In this document: positions 11,840 to 22,637 of the stretch, piece by piece
How the letters are laid out: every line of letters begins with the position of its first letter
Numbering within the stretch: the first letter of the stretch is position 1
Assembly (NCBI RefSeq): GCF_029873635.1
Contig: NC_080423.1
Coordinates: forward strand, 99,258,397 to 99,322,396
Source of the DNA: Malania oleifera
Taxonomy: Eukaryota; Streptophyta; Magnoliopsida; Santalales; Ximeniaceae
Direction: 5' to 3'
DNA length: 64,000 nt
Program-made: the position numbers and the translations under genes
Notes under the pieces: model-generated
Told to the model about the DNA's origin: nothing
The model's input: the letters and a program-made list of their open reading frames with translations, nothing else
Databases searched by the model: none

Positions 11840-13363
11840 ATCAGGAGACACAGGACTTGGAAAGACTCGGTGTGGAATTAGTGGAAGACGATCCTCAGGC
11901 GCTTATTTCTAGTTTGATTGTACAACCTACACTTTATTAGAGAATTAAAGCGGCTCAGAAGGATGATTCAGAATTGGCAGAAGTAATTGTAAGAATACAG
12001 GAAGATCAGGGAGAAGAATTCAGCATTTCTAACGATGGAGCTTTGAGATTTCGCACCAGATTGTGTGTGCCTGCAGATGACAGTATCGGGAGGACGATTT
12101 TAGAGGAGGCACATAGATCTTTATACATTGTCCATCCTGAAAGTACGAAAATGTATAGGGATCTGCGGGAGTATTTATGGTAGAGTGATATGAAAAGGGA
12201 GATAGCAGAATTTGTACAGCAGCGTTTGGTGTGCCAGCAGGTTAAGGCTGAGCACCAGTGATCAACTGGTTAGTTACAGCAACTTTTCATTCCTAAGTGG
12301 AAGCGGGACCACGTATCAATGGATTTTGTTACTCGGCTGCCGCCAGCGCCGTATGGTCAGAATGCCATTTGAGTAGTGGTTGATAGGTTGACGAAGACAG
12401 CGCACTTTCTGCCTATTAAGATTAGCTACCCTATGAACAAGTCAGTAGAGATTTATATACAGGAGATTATTCGACCCCATGGAGTGCTGGTATCCATAGT
12501 CTCAGACCGTGACCCTTGTTTTGCATCATGGTTCTGGAGAAGTTTATAGGAGGCACTAGGAACTCAGTTAGAATTCAGCACTGCTTTCCACCCTTAGACC
12601 GATGGTCAGACTGAGAGAATAATCCAGGTATTAGAAGATATGCTTCGTGCCTGTGTGCTAGATTTTGGAGGTAGCTGGATTCAGTTTTTGCCGCTAGTTG
12701 AGTTTGCTTATAATAACAGTTATCAAACTAACATCGGCATGGTACCCTACGAGGCATTGTATGGTAGGAGATGCCGATCTCCTCTATTCTGGGATGAAGT
12801 AGGTGAAAAGCGAGTTTTGGGTCCAGAGATAATTCAGAAAGCCTGTAATAAAGTCCGACTTATTCAATCAGGATCAATGCAGCGCAGAGTCGGCAGAAAA
12901 GTTATGCTGATACTCGCCGCTGAGAACTTAAATTTGAAGTTGGTGATCATGTATTTTTGAGAATAACTCCACTGAGGGGGATCTTAAGATTTGGGAAGAA
13001 GGGCAAGTTGAGCCCTAGATTTATTGGCCCATTTGAGATACTTGAGAAGATTGGGTCAGTAGCCTATCGACTAACTTTACTGCCATCTCTATTTCAAGTT
13101 CATGACGTATTTCATGTTTCTATGCTAAGGAAATACGTCCCAGATCCTTCCCATATCATCAGTCATGCAGAACTAGAATTCAGTGAGGCTTTAGCATATG
13201 AAGAAGTTCCAGTACAGATCCTAGATAGGAAAGAACAAGAATTGCGCAATAAGAAGATACAGTTGGTAAAAGTCTTGTGGAGAAATCACGCAATAGAAGA
13301 AGTTTCGTGGGAGCTTGAAAGTGAGATTAGACAGAAATATCCCCACTTGTTTAGTGGGTTATA
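11840..13363 (+). pseudogene. Tekay/Del-type integrase with C-terminal chromodomain, copy 2
   Basis: Integrase zinc-finger region at about 11950-12260; here the first cysteine of the pair is arginine (QQRLVCQQ). The catalytic core keeps MDFV (12319), SDRDP (about 12505) and the glutamate block (about 12610-12650). The C-terminus runs through VFHVSMLRKYV (about 13107-13140) into a chromodomain-like tail (about 13197-13360) with LVKVLWRNH and EVSWE. Chromodomains target integration to marked heterochromatin and define the chromovirus branch; this wording fits the Tekay/Del group. Stops lie at 11937, 12181, 12259, 12370, 12547, 12595 and 12957. The last 400 bases (12957-13363) are one open reading frame ending at a natural stop. 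Confidence 0.93.
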
Positions 13364-13626
13364 GCAGTGATGTATAATTAAAGTAATAGTAATTTTATTG
13401 TGTTTAACATAGTGGAATTGTAATGTAGTGTATAAGATAGGTAGAATTTCAGTTTTAGGAGAATTTTATTTTACGGTTGTAATCTCCTAGAACTACCCAT
13501 GTAACCATGGTATTCCTCCGCCATAAGTAAGGGCAAGTAATAAACTAAGTAGACCATTTTCCTTTACTGAATGATGGAATGTATAGATAAAGATATAGAT
13601 AGTAAATTTCGAGGACGAAATTTTAT

Positions 13627-13639
13627 AAGGAGGGGAGAA
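13627..13639 (+). other. Polypurine tract of Tekay copy 2
   Basis: AAGGAGGGGAGAA directly before the LTR start, preceded by the GAGGACGAAATTTTAT block common in this element group. It primes plus-strand DNA synthesis. Confidence 0.9.
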
Positions 13640-13720
13640 TGTAGTGACCCGAAGAATAATAGTATTTAAATAATAATGAGGGAGAGAAATGGAAACAGAA
13701 ATAGAAGGAGACAGTAGGTT

Positions 13721-13964
13721 TCGTCGACGACATTGCATTTTGGAGGAAACAACCCGAAAGATTTTTCACACGGCCTCGTTGACGAACACAAGGAGTTCGT
13801 CGACGAGTGCATAAGAGGACCTCATCGACGAAGCTACGACTCGTCGACGAGAAAATACCGAGAGAAGAATTTGGGCTACTCTGAATTTCGTCAACGAAGG
13901 GTAAGGTTTGTCGACGAATTTACTTAAGGACTCATCGACAAGATGACGTGGCTCGTCGACGAAG
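13721..13964. repeat. Array of TCGTCGACGA-type palindromes in U3
   Basis: About nine copies or near copies of TTCGTCGACGAA in 240 bp, at about 13720, 13774, 13795, 13821, 13840, 13887, 13907, 13930 and 13951. Spacing is irregular and both perfect and one-base-off versions occur. The array lies immediately before the TATA-like box. Confidence 0.9.
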
Positions 13965-13970
13965 CCTGCA

Positions 13971-13980
13971 GTGTAAATAG
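13971..13980 (+). promoter_or_regulatory. TATA-like box of the 3' LTR
   Basis: GTGTAAATAG, matching GTATAAATAG at 59411-59420 in the related LTR, with a CT-rich leader about 40 bp downstream. Confidence 0.6.
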
Positions 13981-15471
13981 CCCTAAACTCATTTTATTCA
14001 CCAAAAATCAGCGTCGCTCTCTTCTCTCTCTCTCTCTCTCTCTCTCTCCTACGGCCCCTCCCTCTTCTCTCTTCAATTTTGGCCTCGTTAGTCGCCAGAT
14101 CAACGATCTGAAGCCACCATGATGTTCCTGGCGGAGTTCTCTTCAAGTCTGCCGGAGCGGATCATTGGTGAAATGAAGTTGGAATTCATCCCAAATTCAA
14201 GGTAAGGTCTTTTATTTAGTTTTTGGCCTTCTGGCAGTTGTAGGAAATGATGTACGCCAAGAAATATTGATGTTTTGTTCTGAAATTTATGGTTTTCAAG
14301 GTATTGAGTGGAGAGCTCTGCGGGTGTTAGGCCAATATACCATAGGGGTTTTTCAGTAATCAGGTAAGGGAAATATGTTATACTAGGCAATTGTACTATG
14401 TTTCAGTATTAACTATACAATTTTATCAGATGATTATTCACGATAGAAAGCTATACAGTTTATCATTTATGTATAATATGTTTAAAATTTCTGTGTGGCT
14501 TGAGAATATGAGTATAGTAAAGAAACATATTTTACAGTATTTCAGGATATGATTTACTGAATATACAACCAGTGGGTATATTTTATAATAATTACAGAAT
14601 ACCATGATTATACAGTTGATAGTACCATGATTATATAGTATATAGTACCATTATTATACAGTTTTCAATACCATGATTATATAGTTCAGTTCAGAGATAC
14701 AATTGACACAGTTACAGTTTATTTCATTGTCATGGTAAATACAGTTATTTCAGAATCATGGTAAATTAGATAATTGTATATAGAAATATATTATATAGTA
14801 TCAAACCCTGTTGGACCATACAGTTACAGAGCACGGTACTGTAGCTACATACAGTTTACAGAGTACAACCACCTATTCAGATAATACGTAGTAGTAGGTC
14901 GATCGTATAGTGCCCTGACGTGGATAGGCTCCCCATCAGATATGGGTGGAGGAGGGCAGATCAGACCGAGGGAGTACAGTGATTTGACCTGGTCAGCCAG
15001 CTAGTGTAGATCCGGCCTACGAGCCGCACAACCCTGACATGAGAGGTTAAATCATGACACACAGTTGTCCACAGGGAAAGTTTTCAGTTACTATTACGTA
15101 TATACAGATTTACAGAGACATAGAATATATTTATGTACATTAGAAGCATTTTGAATAGTAACCTTCAATACTGATATGTTAAGCAACACAAAAATGGTGG
15201 TGGTTTTTATTATTTGTACTGTATTTTCAGATCCAGTTACATGATTATATAGAAACAAATTTTCATAATATTGTAACTCATTTGCTACACACTAGTAATA
15301 GCATATTTCGTATTATTGAGCGTTGACTCATCCCAGTGTTGAATCATTTTTCAGGTGATCCAGATAGGCGAGCAGAGCAGACTCGCAGATAGAGAGGCTT
15401 CAGTATTGCCCTGTCAGTGAAGTGGGTATTTTTGTTTAGCCCTAGCCAATTGAGGGTATTTTGGGGGAAAC

Positions 15472-15509
<38 letters not shown>

Positions 15510-15678
15510 TTTGGAAAACATTTTAGCACTCTAGTATTGTATATAACTACGTATGGTTATGTTTATTTGATTTCTGCTTCTTACTGCTTAGGTTGATGAT
15601 TGGGTCTATTATGGTATCAGAGCATGTTAAATGTCATAAAAAAAATAAAAATCCCCATTTAAATAGTAGGTCGCTATA

Positions 15679-15923
15679 GTTTGGTATCAGAGCCTAGGTT
15701 GCTAGGTTCTGTAGACTTTAGAGTGCAACAGAAGCAATACCAGAGTATAGGAAAAGGATTTGAGGTTTGTTTGGTTGTCTGGATACAGGATTTCCATGGT
15801 GGTTTCTGTGTTTTTCCTGAGGTGACGATTTTAGGAAAATCATAGTAAACTATTGTTGGGTCGTGTGTCTAGGTGACAGAATTGGATATTGAGTTAAGGT
15901 CAGGAAAGTAATTAATTTTGAGT
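15679..15923 (+). mobile_element. Primer site and leader of a third, otherwise deleted Tekay copy
   Basis: The primer site TGGTATCAGAGCC at 15682-15694 is followed by sequence matching the copy-2 leader at 8761-8985. It stops at TTGAGTTGGTAT, where it joins the LTR-end sequence TGGTATCAGAGCATG. The shared TGGTAT at the joint points to a deletion between short matches. Confidence 0.85.
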
Positions 15924-15991
15924 TGGTATCAGAGCATGTTAAATGTCATAGTATAAAAAAAAAATCCCCATTTAAATAGTAGGTCGCTACA
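15924..15991 (+). mobile_element. LTR 3'-end fragment
   Basis: It matches the last 70-80 bases of the Tekay LTR and ends GGTCGCTACA. It is followed directly by another internal LTR piece. Confidence 0.82.
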
Positions 15992-16705
15992 TATGGACTA
16001 TAGTGATTTATTCCTGATTGGCCAGTTAGGGTAAATCCCGCATACGGGCCGCACAACCCTGTCATGAAGGGTTAAATGATGACACGCAGTTATCCACAGG
16101 GAAGTTTACAGTTATTATTATGTTTATATAGTTTTATAGAAATAGAAAATATATACCTATATTAGCAGTATTTTGAATAGAAACCTAAAGTACGGAAATG
16201 TTAAGCAACAGGTAAAAGATGAATATTATATTACTAGTATTTTGCTTTACAGATTCAATGATACATGACTATATAGTAATAGATTTTCACAGTATTGTAA
16301 CTCATTTGTCACACACTAACAATAACATATTTCGTCTTACTGAGCGTTGGCTCATCCCAATTGCTTTAACATTTTTCAGGTGATCCAAGTAGGCGAGCAG
16401 ATCAGGCTCACAGATAGAGGGGCCTCGGTACTGCCCTGTTAGAGAGAGTGAGTATATTTTTGGGAGTATTTTTGTATAGCCCTCACCAGTTGAGGATATT
16501 TGGAGAACAGTCATATATGTATATTTTGGGAAACCTATTAGCACTCTGGTATTGTATATATTTATATATATGGATATGTTTATTTGATTTCCGCTTCTCG
16601 CTACTTAAGTTGATGATTGGGTTCAATCCAGTGTAGTATCAGAGCATGTTAAATGTTATGATATAAAATAAAATAAAAAACCCATTTAAATAGCAGGTCG
16701 TTACA
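15992..16705 (+). mobile_element. Tekay LTR fragment, terminal in the array
   Basis: It matches the second half of the LTR (from about 14960 to the end) and finishes AGGTCGTTACA. The next base begins the RNase H of the minus-strand copia element, so this is the right edge of the whole Tekay array. Confidence 0.85.
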
Positions 16706-17757
16706 TACTCAGTTTCTGTAGTGGATAAAACAACAATCTTCTATATCTGTGACATCCAACTAACAGTTGTCATGCCAATAGTGAACACATATCTAGTATG
16801 CTTCTGTGATGATCAATTTCACCTGCAAAATCAGCGTCAACATATCCTCGAATTTTCAAATCTCTTTTTCCAAAATATAGACACTTATTAATAGTGCCAT
16901 GTAGATATCTCAAAATTCACTTCACTGCTTCCCAGTGAGTCTTTCTTGGATTTGACATAAACCTGCTGACAGCTCCCACTGCTTGACTAATGTCTGGTCT
17001 GGTACCAACCATAACGTACATGAGACTTCCAATGGCTGAGGCATATGGTACCTTAACCATGAAATCCTTCTTTTCATCTATCTGGGGAGCCTGATCCTTG
17101 GAGAGACGAAAGTGACTAGCGAATGGCATATTTACTGCCTTGGCGCTGCTCATGTTGAATCTTTGTAAAACACGACTAATATACTTCGATTGAGATAACC
17201 GTAACATTCCCTGTCGCTTATCTCTGGAGATCCACATCCCAAGTATCCACTTAGCTAAACCCAAGTCCTTCATGTCAAACTCCTATGACATTTGCTGCTT
17301 CAATTTCCTGATTTCTCCTATATCTGGTCCTGCAACTAACATGTCATCGACATATAGCAATAGTATGATATAGCTAGAATGATACCTCTTAAAGTAGCAA
17401 CAGTGATCGACATTGCACTTCTGAAAATCTTTTCTGCACATAAAGCTGTCAAATTTTCTGTACCATTGCCTGGGAGCTTGTTTGAGACCATACAAGCTCT
17501 TCTTCAATCTGCACACAAGATCCTCTTTACCTTTTACTGAGAATCCTTCTGGTTGGTGTATGTAAATCTCCTCATCAAGATCACCATGAAGAAATGTTGT
17601 CTTCACATCCAACTTCTTGAAATGTAGACCCTCTGAGGTAACAATGCTCAAGATTGATCTGATGGTTGTTAACTTCACAAATAGTGCAAAAATGTCAGTG
17701 TAGTCAATTCCTTCCTTCTCCTCGAAGCCTTTGACTACCAATCGGGCTTTGTACCTC
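16706..17757 (-). pseudogene. Copia element 1: reverse transcriptase and RNase H part
   Basis: A Ty1/copia polyprotein end on the minus strand. The reverse transcriptase has the TTFLHGDLDEEIYIHQPEGF block (near 17550-17610), LYGLKQAPRQWY (near 17470) and an intact catalytic YVDDM (17341-17356). The reading then shifts at about 17283 into DLGLAKWILGM and the MYVMVGTRPDI block (about 17010). RNase H reaches LSTTETEY at the very edge, 16706-16720, where the Tekay array cuts it off. Stops include one near 17757, one near 17280 and others in RNase H. The 3' part and 3' LTR of this element lie outside the window. Confidence 0.93.
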
Positions 17758-19022
17758 TAGGATCCATCGTGCTCCTCTTTGTTCCTATATACCCACTTGC
17801 TGTGAAGAGTCTTCTTATCTTTGGGCAACTTAGCTAGTTCCCACATTTTATTGGAGTTTAGGGACTTCATCTCATCCTTCATTGCAAGCTCCCACTTGCT
17901 TGAATCTCCCGCCTAACATGCTTCATCATAGCATTCAGGTTCTCTTCCATATGTAAGAAGTAAATAATTCATATACCTTTTATTTGGTACATCCTGCCGA
18001 GAAGATCTCCTAAGCTCCGGAGCTGGAGTAGGAGACGGTGGTGCAACAATCTGCTCCACAGGTTCCTCTACTTGAGGAATCTCGGTATTTTTTTGTTGTG
18101 TCTCCTCTGCCTAAGGATTCTCGGTGTTTCATTGTTGTGTCATGATGCCTTTTAGGAAATCATCCAAGTCTACATAGGTTGTTTCATTTTGAACTGGTTC
18201 TGCAGGTTCTATTGGTTCTGTTGTGTGTTTGTCTTTATACATCACCTTTTTATTAAAGATCACATCTCTGCTTCTGATCACCTTCTTGTTTTCATCATCT
18301 CAAATGTGATTCCCATACTCATCTTCACCGTAACCGACAAAGGTGCATTTCTGGCACTTTGGATCAAGCTTGTATTTGAAATGATCATTAAGATGCACAT
18401 ATGCTACACAACCAAAAACTTTCAAATGTGAAAGTCTCACCTCTTTTGCGATCCATACCTCTTCTAGTAGATTGTTCTCCAATGGTATCAATGGACTCCT
18501 GTTAATCAAGTATGCTGCTGTATTGATTGCTTCTGCCCATAACTACTTTGGTAAGTCTGATTGCATACACACGCTTCTAGCTCTTTTAGTCAATGTTTGG
18601 TTCATTCGCTCGACTACGCCATTGTGCTAAGGCATACCTGGCACAGTTCTTTCCATCCTGATACCATGCTCATAGCAGAATTTCTTGAACCCGATATCAT
18701 CATACTCACCACCGTTTTCTATTCTCAACTTCTTGATTTTCAAACCAGTTTCATTTTCAACTATTGCTTTCCAAATTTTAAAAGCATCAAAGACATCAGA
18801 TTTGTATTTCAGGAAGTAAACTCATACCTTCCGAGAATGATCGTCAATAAACGTCACGAAGTAATTCCTTCCACCTGGGGTACTAGTGAATGTTTGGAAA
18901 CTAACCCTCTTCTATCTCCCGAGTATACAATCCTCGTATATATCAATCTCTACTGATCGTAGATCATTCAAATTTCCTTTTGAGTGCATCACCTTGAGTC
19001 CCTTCTCACTGATGTGACTAAG
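17758..19022 (-). pseudogene. Copia element 1: integrase and linker
   Basis: Between protease and reverse transcriptase on the minus strand. The clearest part is 18300-18510, with the integrase C-terminal block LSHLKVFGCVAYVH and CTFVGYG. The catalytic core is recognisable but broken between about 18550 and 19020. A proline- and glutamate-rich linker follows at about 17990-18200, then a block at 17760-17900 that leads into reverse transcriptase. Several stops interrupt the reading (for example near 18296, 18110, 17910). Confidence 0.85.
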
Positions 19023-19690
19023 TCATTGATGCCAAATGTTGTTATCGACATTTTTTGTAGCAACTGAAATAGACATACATGCATTAGAAGTCACATAAAG
19101 TGTTCCATTTTTCTTACCTTGTGCAATCGTCCATGCACCCTTTGAAATCTTCCATTCATCGCCAATGAATGTTGTGATGTATCCCTCATCTGCCAGTTGA
19201 CCAACTGAGATCAAGTTCTTTCTCAGGTTTGGAATATATCTAACAACCTTCAGCTCCCATACTAACCCGTTCATCTTGATCTTCACAATTCCTTTGCCAG
19301 TTATGTTGCAAGGTTGATCGTTGCCAAGGTATACTTTACCGAAGTCACTTGGTATATACTCCTCTAGGCAATCTTTACTGCAAGTGGTATGAAATGAGGC
19401 TCTAGAGTCTAAAATCCAAGACTCCTTCTTGCTCTCCAAAGAGCATATCAACATATCACCTTCTTCTGAAACAACATTTGCTTCTTTCTTCACCTCATAT
19501 TCCTTTCTTGGACCTTTGCATTGGTTTTTGAAATGACCGAACTTTTCACATTTCTAGCACTCAATGTTCTTTGTGCCCTAGGAACCTCAGGGATTTCTGA
19601 ATTTGGATCGTTTGGACCTAGATCTGCTGCAATTGTTTGATCGGCCATGCCCGCTTCCTTTCCATGAATCTCTCCTTCGGCTTTCCACAT
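19023..19690 (-). pseudogene. Copia element 1: zinc knuckle and protease
   Basis: A CCHC knuckle lies at about 19516-19560, but the tryptophan codon inside it has become TAG. Protease follows, with WILDSRASFHTT (near 19398-19415). The family motif is DSGA, so the glycine next to the catalytic aspartate is arginine. The protease is read for about 150 codons to 19023, where a TGA interrupts it just before integrase. Confidence 0.9.
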
Positions 19691-19764
19691 TCAATGTTGA
19701 ACTTGAAGTGGAAGCAGTGTTTGACATCTTGATCTCTTCTGTCAAAATCATGCTGATGATTTCA

Positions 19765-20292
19765 TCAAAATTTAGCTTTGATTTTTCTTGCGGAACTATT
19801 GATCGCAGTAATAATACCTTTCCAACTCTCAGGAAATTGACTAAGAATCAGTAAGGTACGGATCTCACTATCAAACTTGATTTCAACTGAGGTGAGTTGA
19901 TCTGACAGCTCGTTAAAATTATTTAGATGTCTACTAAAACTTTCACTTTCAGACATGCTCATGGTAAATAACTTCTTCATTAAGAGTACCTTATTGGCGG
20001 CTGATGGCTGCTCATACATGTTGGAGAGCGCATCCATAAGAGACTTGGTGGTTGTCATGTGCTTGATATTAAAGGCAACAGACTTTGCCAGCGTCATCTT
20101 GATAGCTCTGAGAGCTTTTCGATCAAGCAACTCCCACTCATCCTCCTTCATGGAATCCGACTTTCCCTTCAATGGTAAGTGCAACTCCTTACCAAACAAG
20201 TAGTCTTCGATTTGCATCTTCCAGAAACCAAAGTTGGTGTCGTTAAACATCACGATCTTTGAGTTATTTTTGTTCGACATTCGATTCATCAA
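19765..20292 (-). pseudogene. Copia element 1: gag (UBN2-type)
   Basis: An open stretch of 175 codons starting at ATG 20292 near the leader. It has the copia gag signature FNDTNFGFWKMQIEDYLFG (about residues 16-34), the LWE-like region and the LLILSQFPESW block (about residues 147-157). These proteins assemble the virus-like particle. The reading shifts near 19765 before the zinc knuckle. Confidence 0.93.
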
Positions 20293-20530
20293 TCTAGAAA
20301 TAGAATCAACTCAAATGGACAGCACGGTTGGATTCGAAATGGCTAAAAACCTTAGAAATAGTTCAAGTCATTCAAAGAAAATCTAGTCAAACCTTCTGGT
20401 CAAAATCGATCAACTTTTCGTTAAACTTAACGGAATATACTCCCACTTAATAGAATATTTTGATGTCGTTACTGACGACGTTAATTAACGCTATTAACAA
20501 ACTGCTGACGTGATAGGTGGGACTCGGTGA

Positions 20531-20692
20531 TGATGTGGTGCTGACGTGGCAAGTGGCGCTGAGGTGGCAAATGGGGCCTAGTGCTGACGTGTCTACTGAC
20601 GTGGCAGTGGAGCCTAGTGCTAGCGTGTCTACTGACATGGCAGTGGAGCCTAGTGCTAGCGTGTCTGCTGACATGGCAGTGGAGCCTAGTGA
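20531..20692. repeat. 36-bp tandem repeat in the copia leader
   Basis: About four decaying units of GCGTGTCTACTGACATGGCA-type sequence, each ending GTGGAGCCTAGTGCTA. The period is 36 bp. It lies between the primer site (20877-20889) and gag (20292) of copia element 1. Confidence 0.88.
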
Positions 20693-20876
20693 TTATTGTG
20701 TTAAATTACACCAGGTAAATTTTCAGGGAAGTGGGGGGTCACAATGGACCGCTTAAGTCTCACTTTTCTAGATAGAATTATCCTTAAACACGTAATTGAC
20801 ACAATATAGTTCCTGGGACCTCCAATCTGCTCCGATCTAGAAATTTTGCTCTGATTTGGTGACTTTACTCCAACTT

Positions 20877-20889
20877 GGCTCTGATACCA
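20877..20889 (-). other. Primer binding site of copia element 1
   Basis: The minus strand reads TGGTATCAGAGCC, complementary to initiator Met tRNA, two bases from the LTR end. It is about 585 bases upstream of the gag ATG. Confidence 0.92.
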
Positions 20890-20891
20890 CT

Positions 20892-21230
20892 TGTTAGGGA
20901 TTTAGGAAAAATAATCACACACACAAGCAACATAATCACACAAAATAAGAACACCAAATTTACGCGGTTCGATCTAATATGACCTACGTCTACGGAGCAC
21001 ACCGAATATAATATAATCTGGGAGAAAAATAAGAGGTGGAGACACACACTCAACTCAACTCTTCTCACCTTTTTCTCTCTCTCACCTTCAGCACTCTCAC
21101 ACTCCTCGCTTACTCACTTCACTTGTACTCTTCACACAATACAAATGTTCTTATTTATAGATACATAGGGTAGATATAAAAGGAAAGGAGTTATTGCATT
21201 CTAATGGATAATGAGCACATGATTTTTAAT
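20892..21230 (-). mobile_element. 5' LTR of copia element 1 (far end uncertain)
   Basis: On the + strand it starts TGTTAGGGATTTAGG just beyond the primer site. A TATA-like TATAAATAAG on the minus strand near 21148-21160 is followed by a purine-rich leader (CT-rich on the + strand, 21050-21120). The U3 end is not obvious; 21230 is only a guess, and no target duplication can be tested because the other LTR is outside the window. Confidence 0.7.
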
Positions 21231-21234
21231 AGAT

Positions 21235-22366
21235 TATTTAAGCACATGATAATTGTGTTTTTTGATGGAATGAATTTGGCACGCTCATTCTCCTCCGCTA
21301 CCGCCCATCCTCTTCAAGGCGTTTCCATTTTCTTCATTTCCATATTTTCTTTGTTTCCATTTCAGCTTAACACTTTGGTCATTATAAAAGCATACAAAAG
21401 ACCTACACTTTTCTCTTTCCAAGGGTTATAGCAATGGCCACCCATGGATATTACAGTGCCTTAGGCGGCCAACTCCAAAAATCTAGGGTTGTTTTGATGA
21501 CCTAAAAATGATCCTAAGAACTTTGGCGAGTGCGCTGCCTCTCTGTCTATGTGTGTCTTCTCCCTCTCTCTCCCTCTCTCTCTCTCTCTACTTTCAATCT
21601 CTCTAAACCTTCTACACAGTACTATTGGTTATGCATGGGAGCTTCTATGGCAGTGGTAATTCAATGATGGTGGAGCCTATTCCTCTCCTTCCTTCTCTCT
21701 CTACTCTTTTTCATTCTCCATTGTACCATCTCTCTTCCTTTCTATTTCTAAAGCAAACATATCCCTTTTGTTCTATCCCCAAGGAGAATCTAGATAAGCC
21801 CAACATTATGATGATACGTATAAATGGAAAAGAGGGAGGTATCCTCACTTCGATGTGCCAAAACATGATTTATCTAAGAATATGATGGGTTTGAACTTAA
21901 AGTGATTAATTTAATAATATCCACTCTCATGTAATGCCTTACTTTTCTATCCTAGCACTTCTTTCCTCTTGTTCTAGGAATTTCCTTCCTCCCAAATTGA
22001 ATGTAAGTTTTCTTCCCTCAACTCTTGCTCTCCAATATTCACCTAGCCTTTAATTACAAACAATTAGATTTAAGGTCTACAACAAAACTCCTTTTTCAAA
22101 AATACTCTGTAGAGACAAACGGGGTTTCCACCTTATCTAATGAGTAATGCGGTGCTTAGGCAATAGTCTTTTAGGCATGAAATGTTTATAACATGCTTAC
22201 AATACTCAATTATCCCTTCAAAGATGTCCTACAATCCTATAAAGATCAAAATTGGAGATCAAGATTGGTTCAAATAAGTTATGGCTTCACCACAAGTAAG
22301 AATGGATTACTAACTCTCTAATTTTGACGAAAAAAAATAAAAGAAAAATTAAAACATGTCCAATCA
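21235..22366. other. Spacer without a recognisable gene
   Basis: AT-rich sequence with CT tracts near 21545-21610 and 21680-21740. Short open stretches exist but show no recognisable domain. Confidence 0.6.
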
Positions 22367-22542
22367 AAATGACCCATGACATACTTAAAATAAGTACTTG
22401 TATAAAAATGTGTCATTTGGCATGTTTCTAAAAGCATTTATTCAAAAATGTATAGAAGTGGAGTTTAAGAAGCATTGAAGATTTCATTTTTCCACTCATA
22501 AGTAGCCATTGTTCCATGTATAGTGGCATATTCATTATAAAG

Positions 22543-22545
22543 CTC

Positions 22546-22585
<40 letters not shown>
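22543..22585. repeat. (CT)n microsatellite downstream of monooxygenase copy 1
   Basis: A run of TC dinucleotides about 50 bp past the stop codon; the second gene has a shorter run at 45942-45961. Confidence 0.9.
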
Positions 22586-22589
<4 letters not shown>

Positions 22590-22637
22590 AAGCAAGTGAG
22601 CAACTCCATCTAGCAATTTGAAAGAAAATAAAAATGC

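Larger units (their letters stand above)
13640..15678 (+). mobile_element. 3' LTR of Tekay copy 2
   Basis: It begins TGTAGTGACCC right after the polypurine tract. Its end GGTCGCTATA is a mutated GGTCGCTACA. Order: about nine GTCGAC-type palindromes (13721-13964), a TATA-like GTGTAAATAG (13971-13980), a CT microsatellite (14019-14047), then conserved blocks shared with the other LTRs of this window. It is followed by a primer-site copy and leader rather than by host sequence, so the element is joined head to tail with another copy. Confidence 0.92.
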
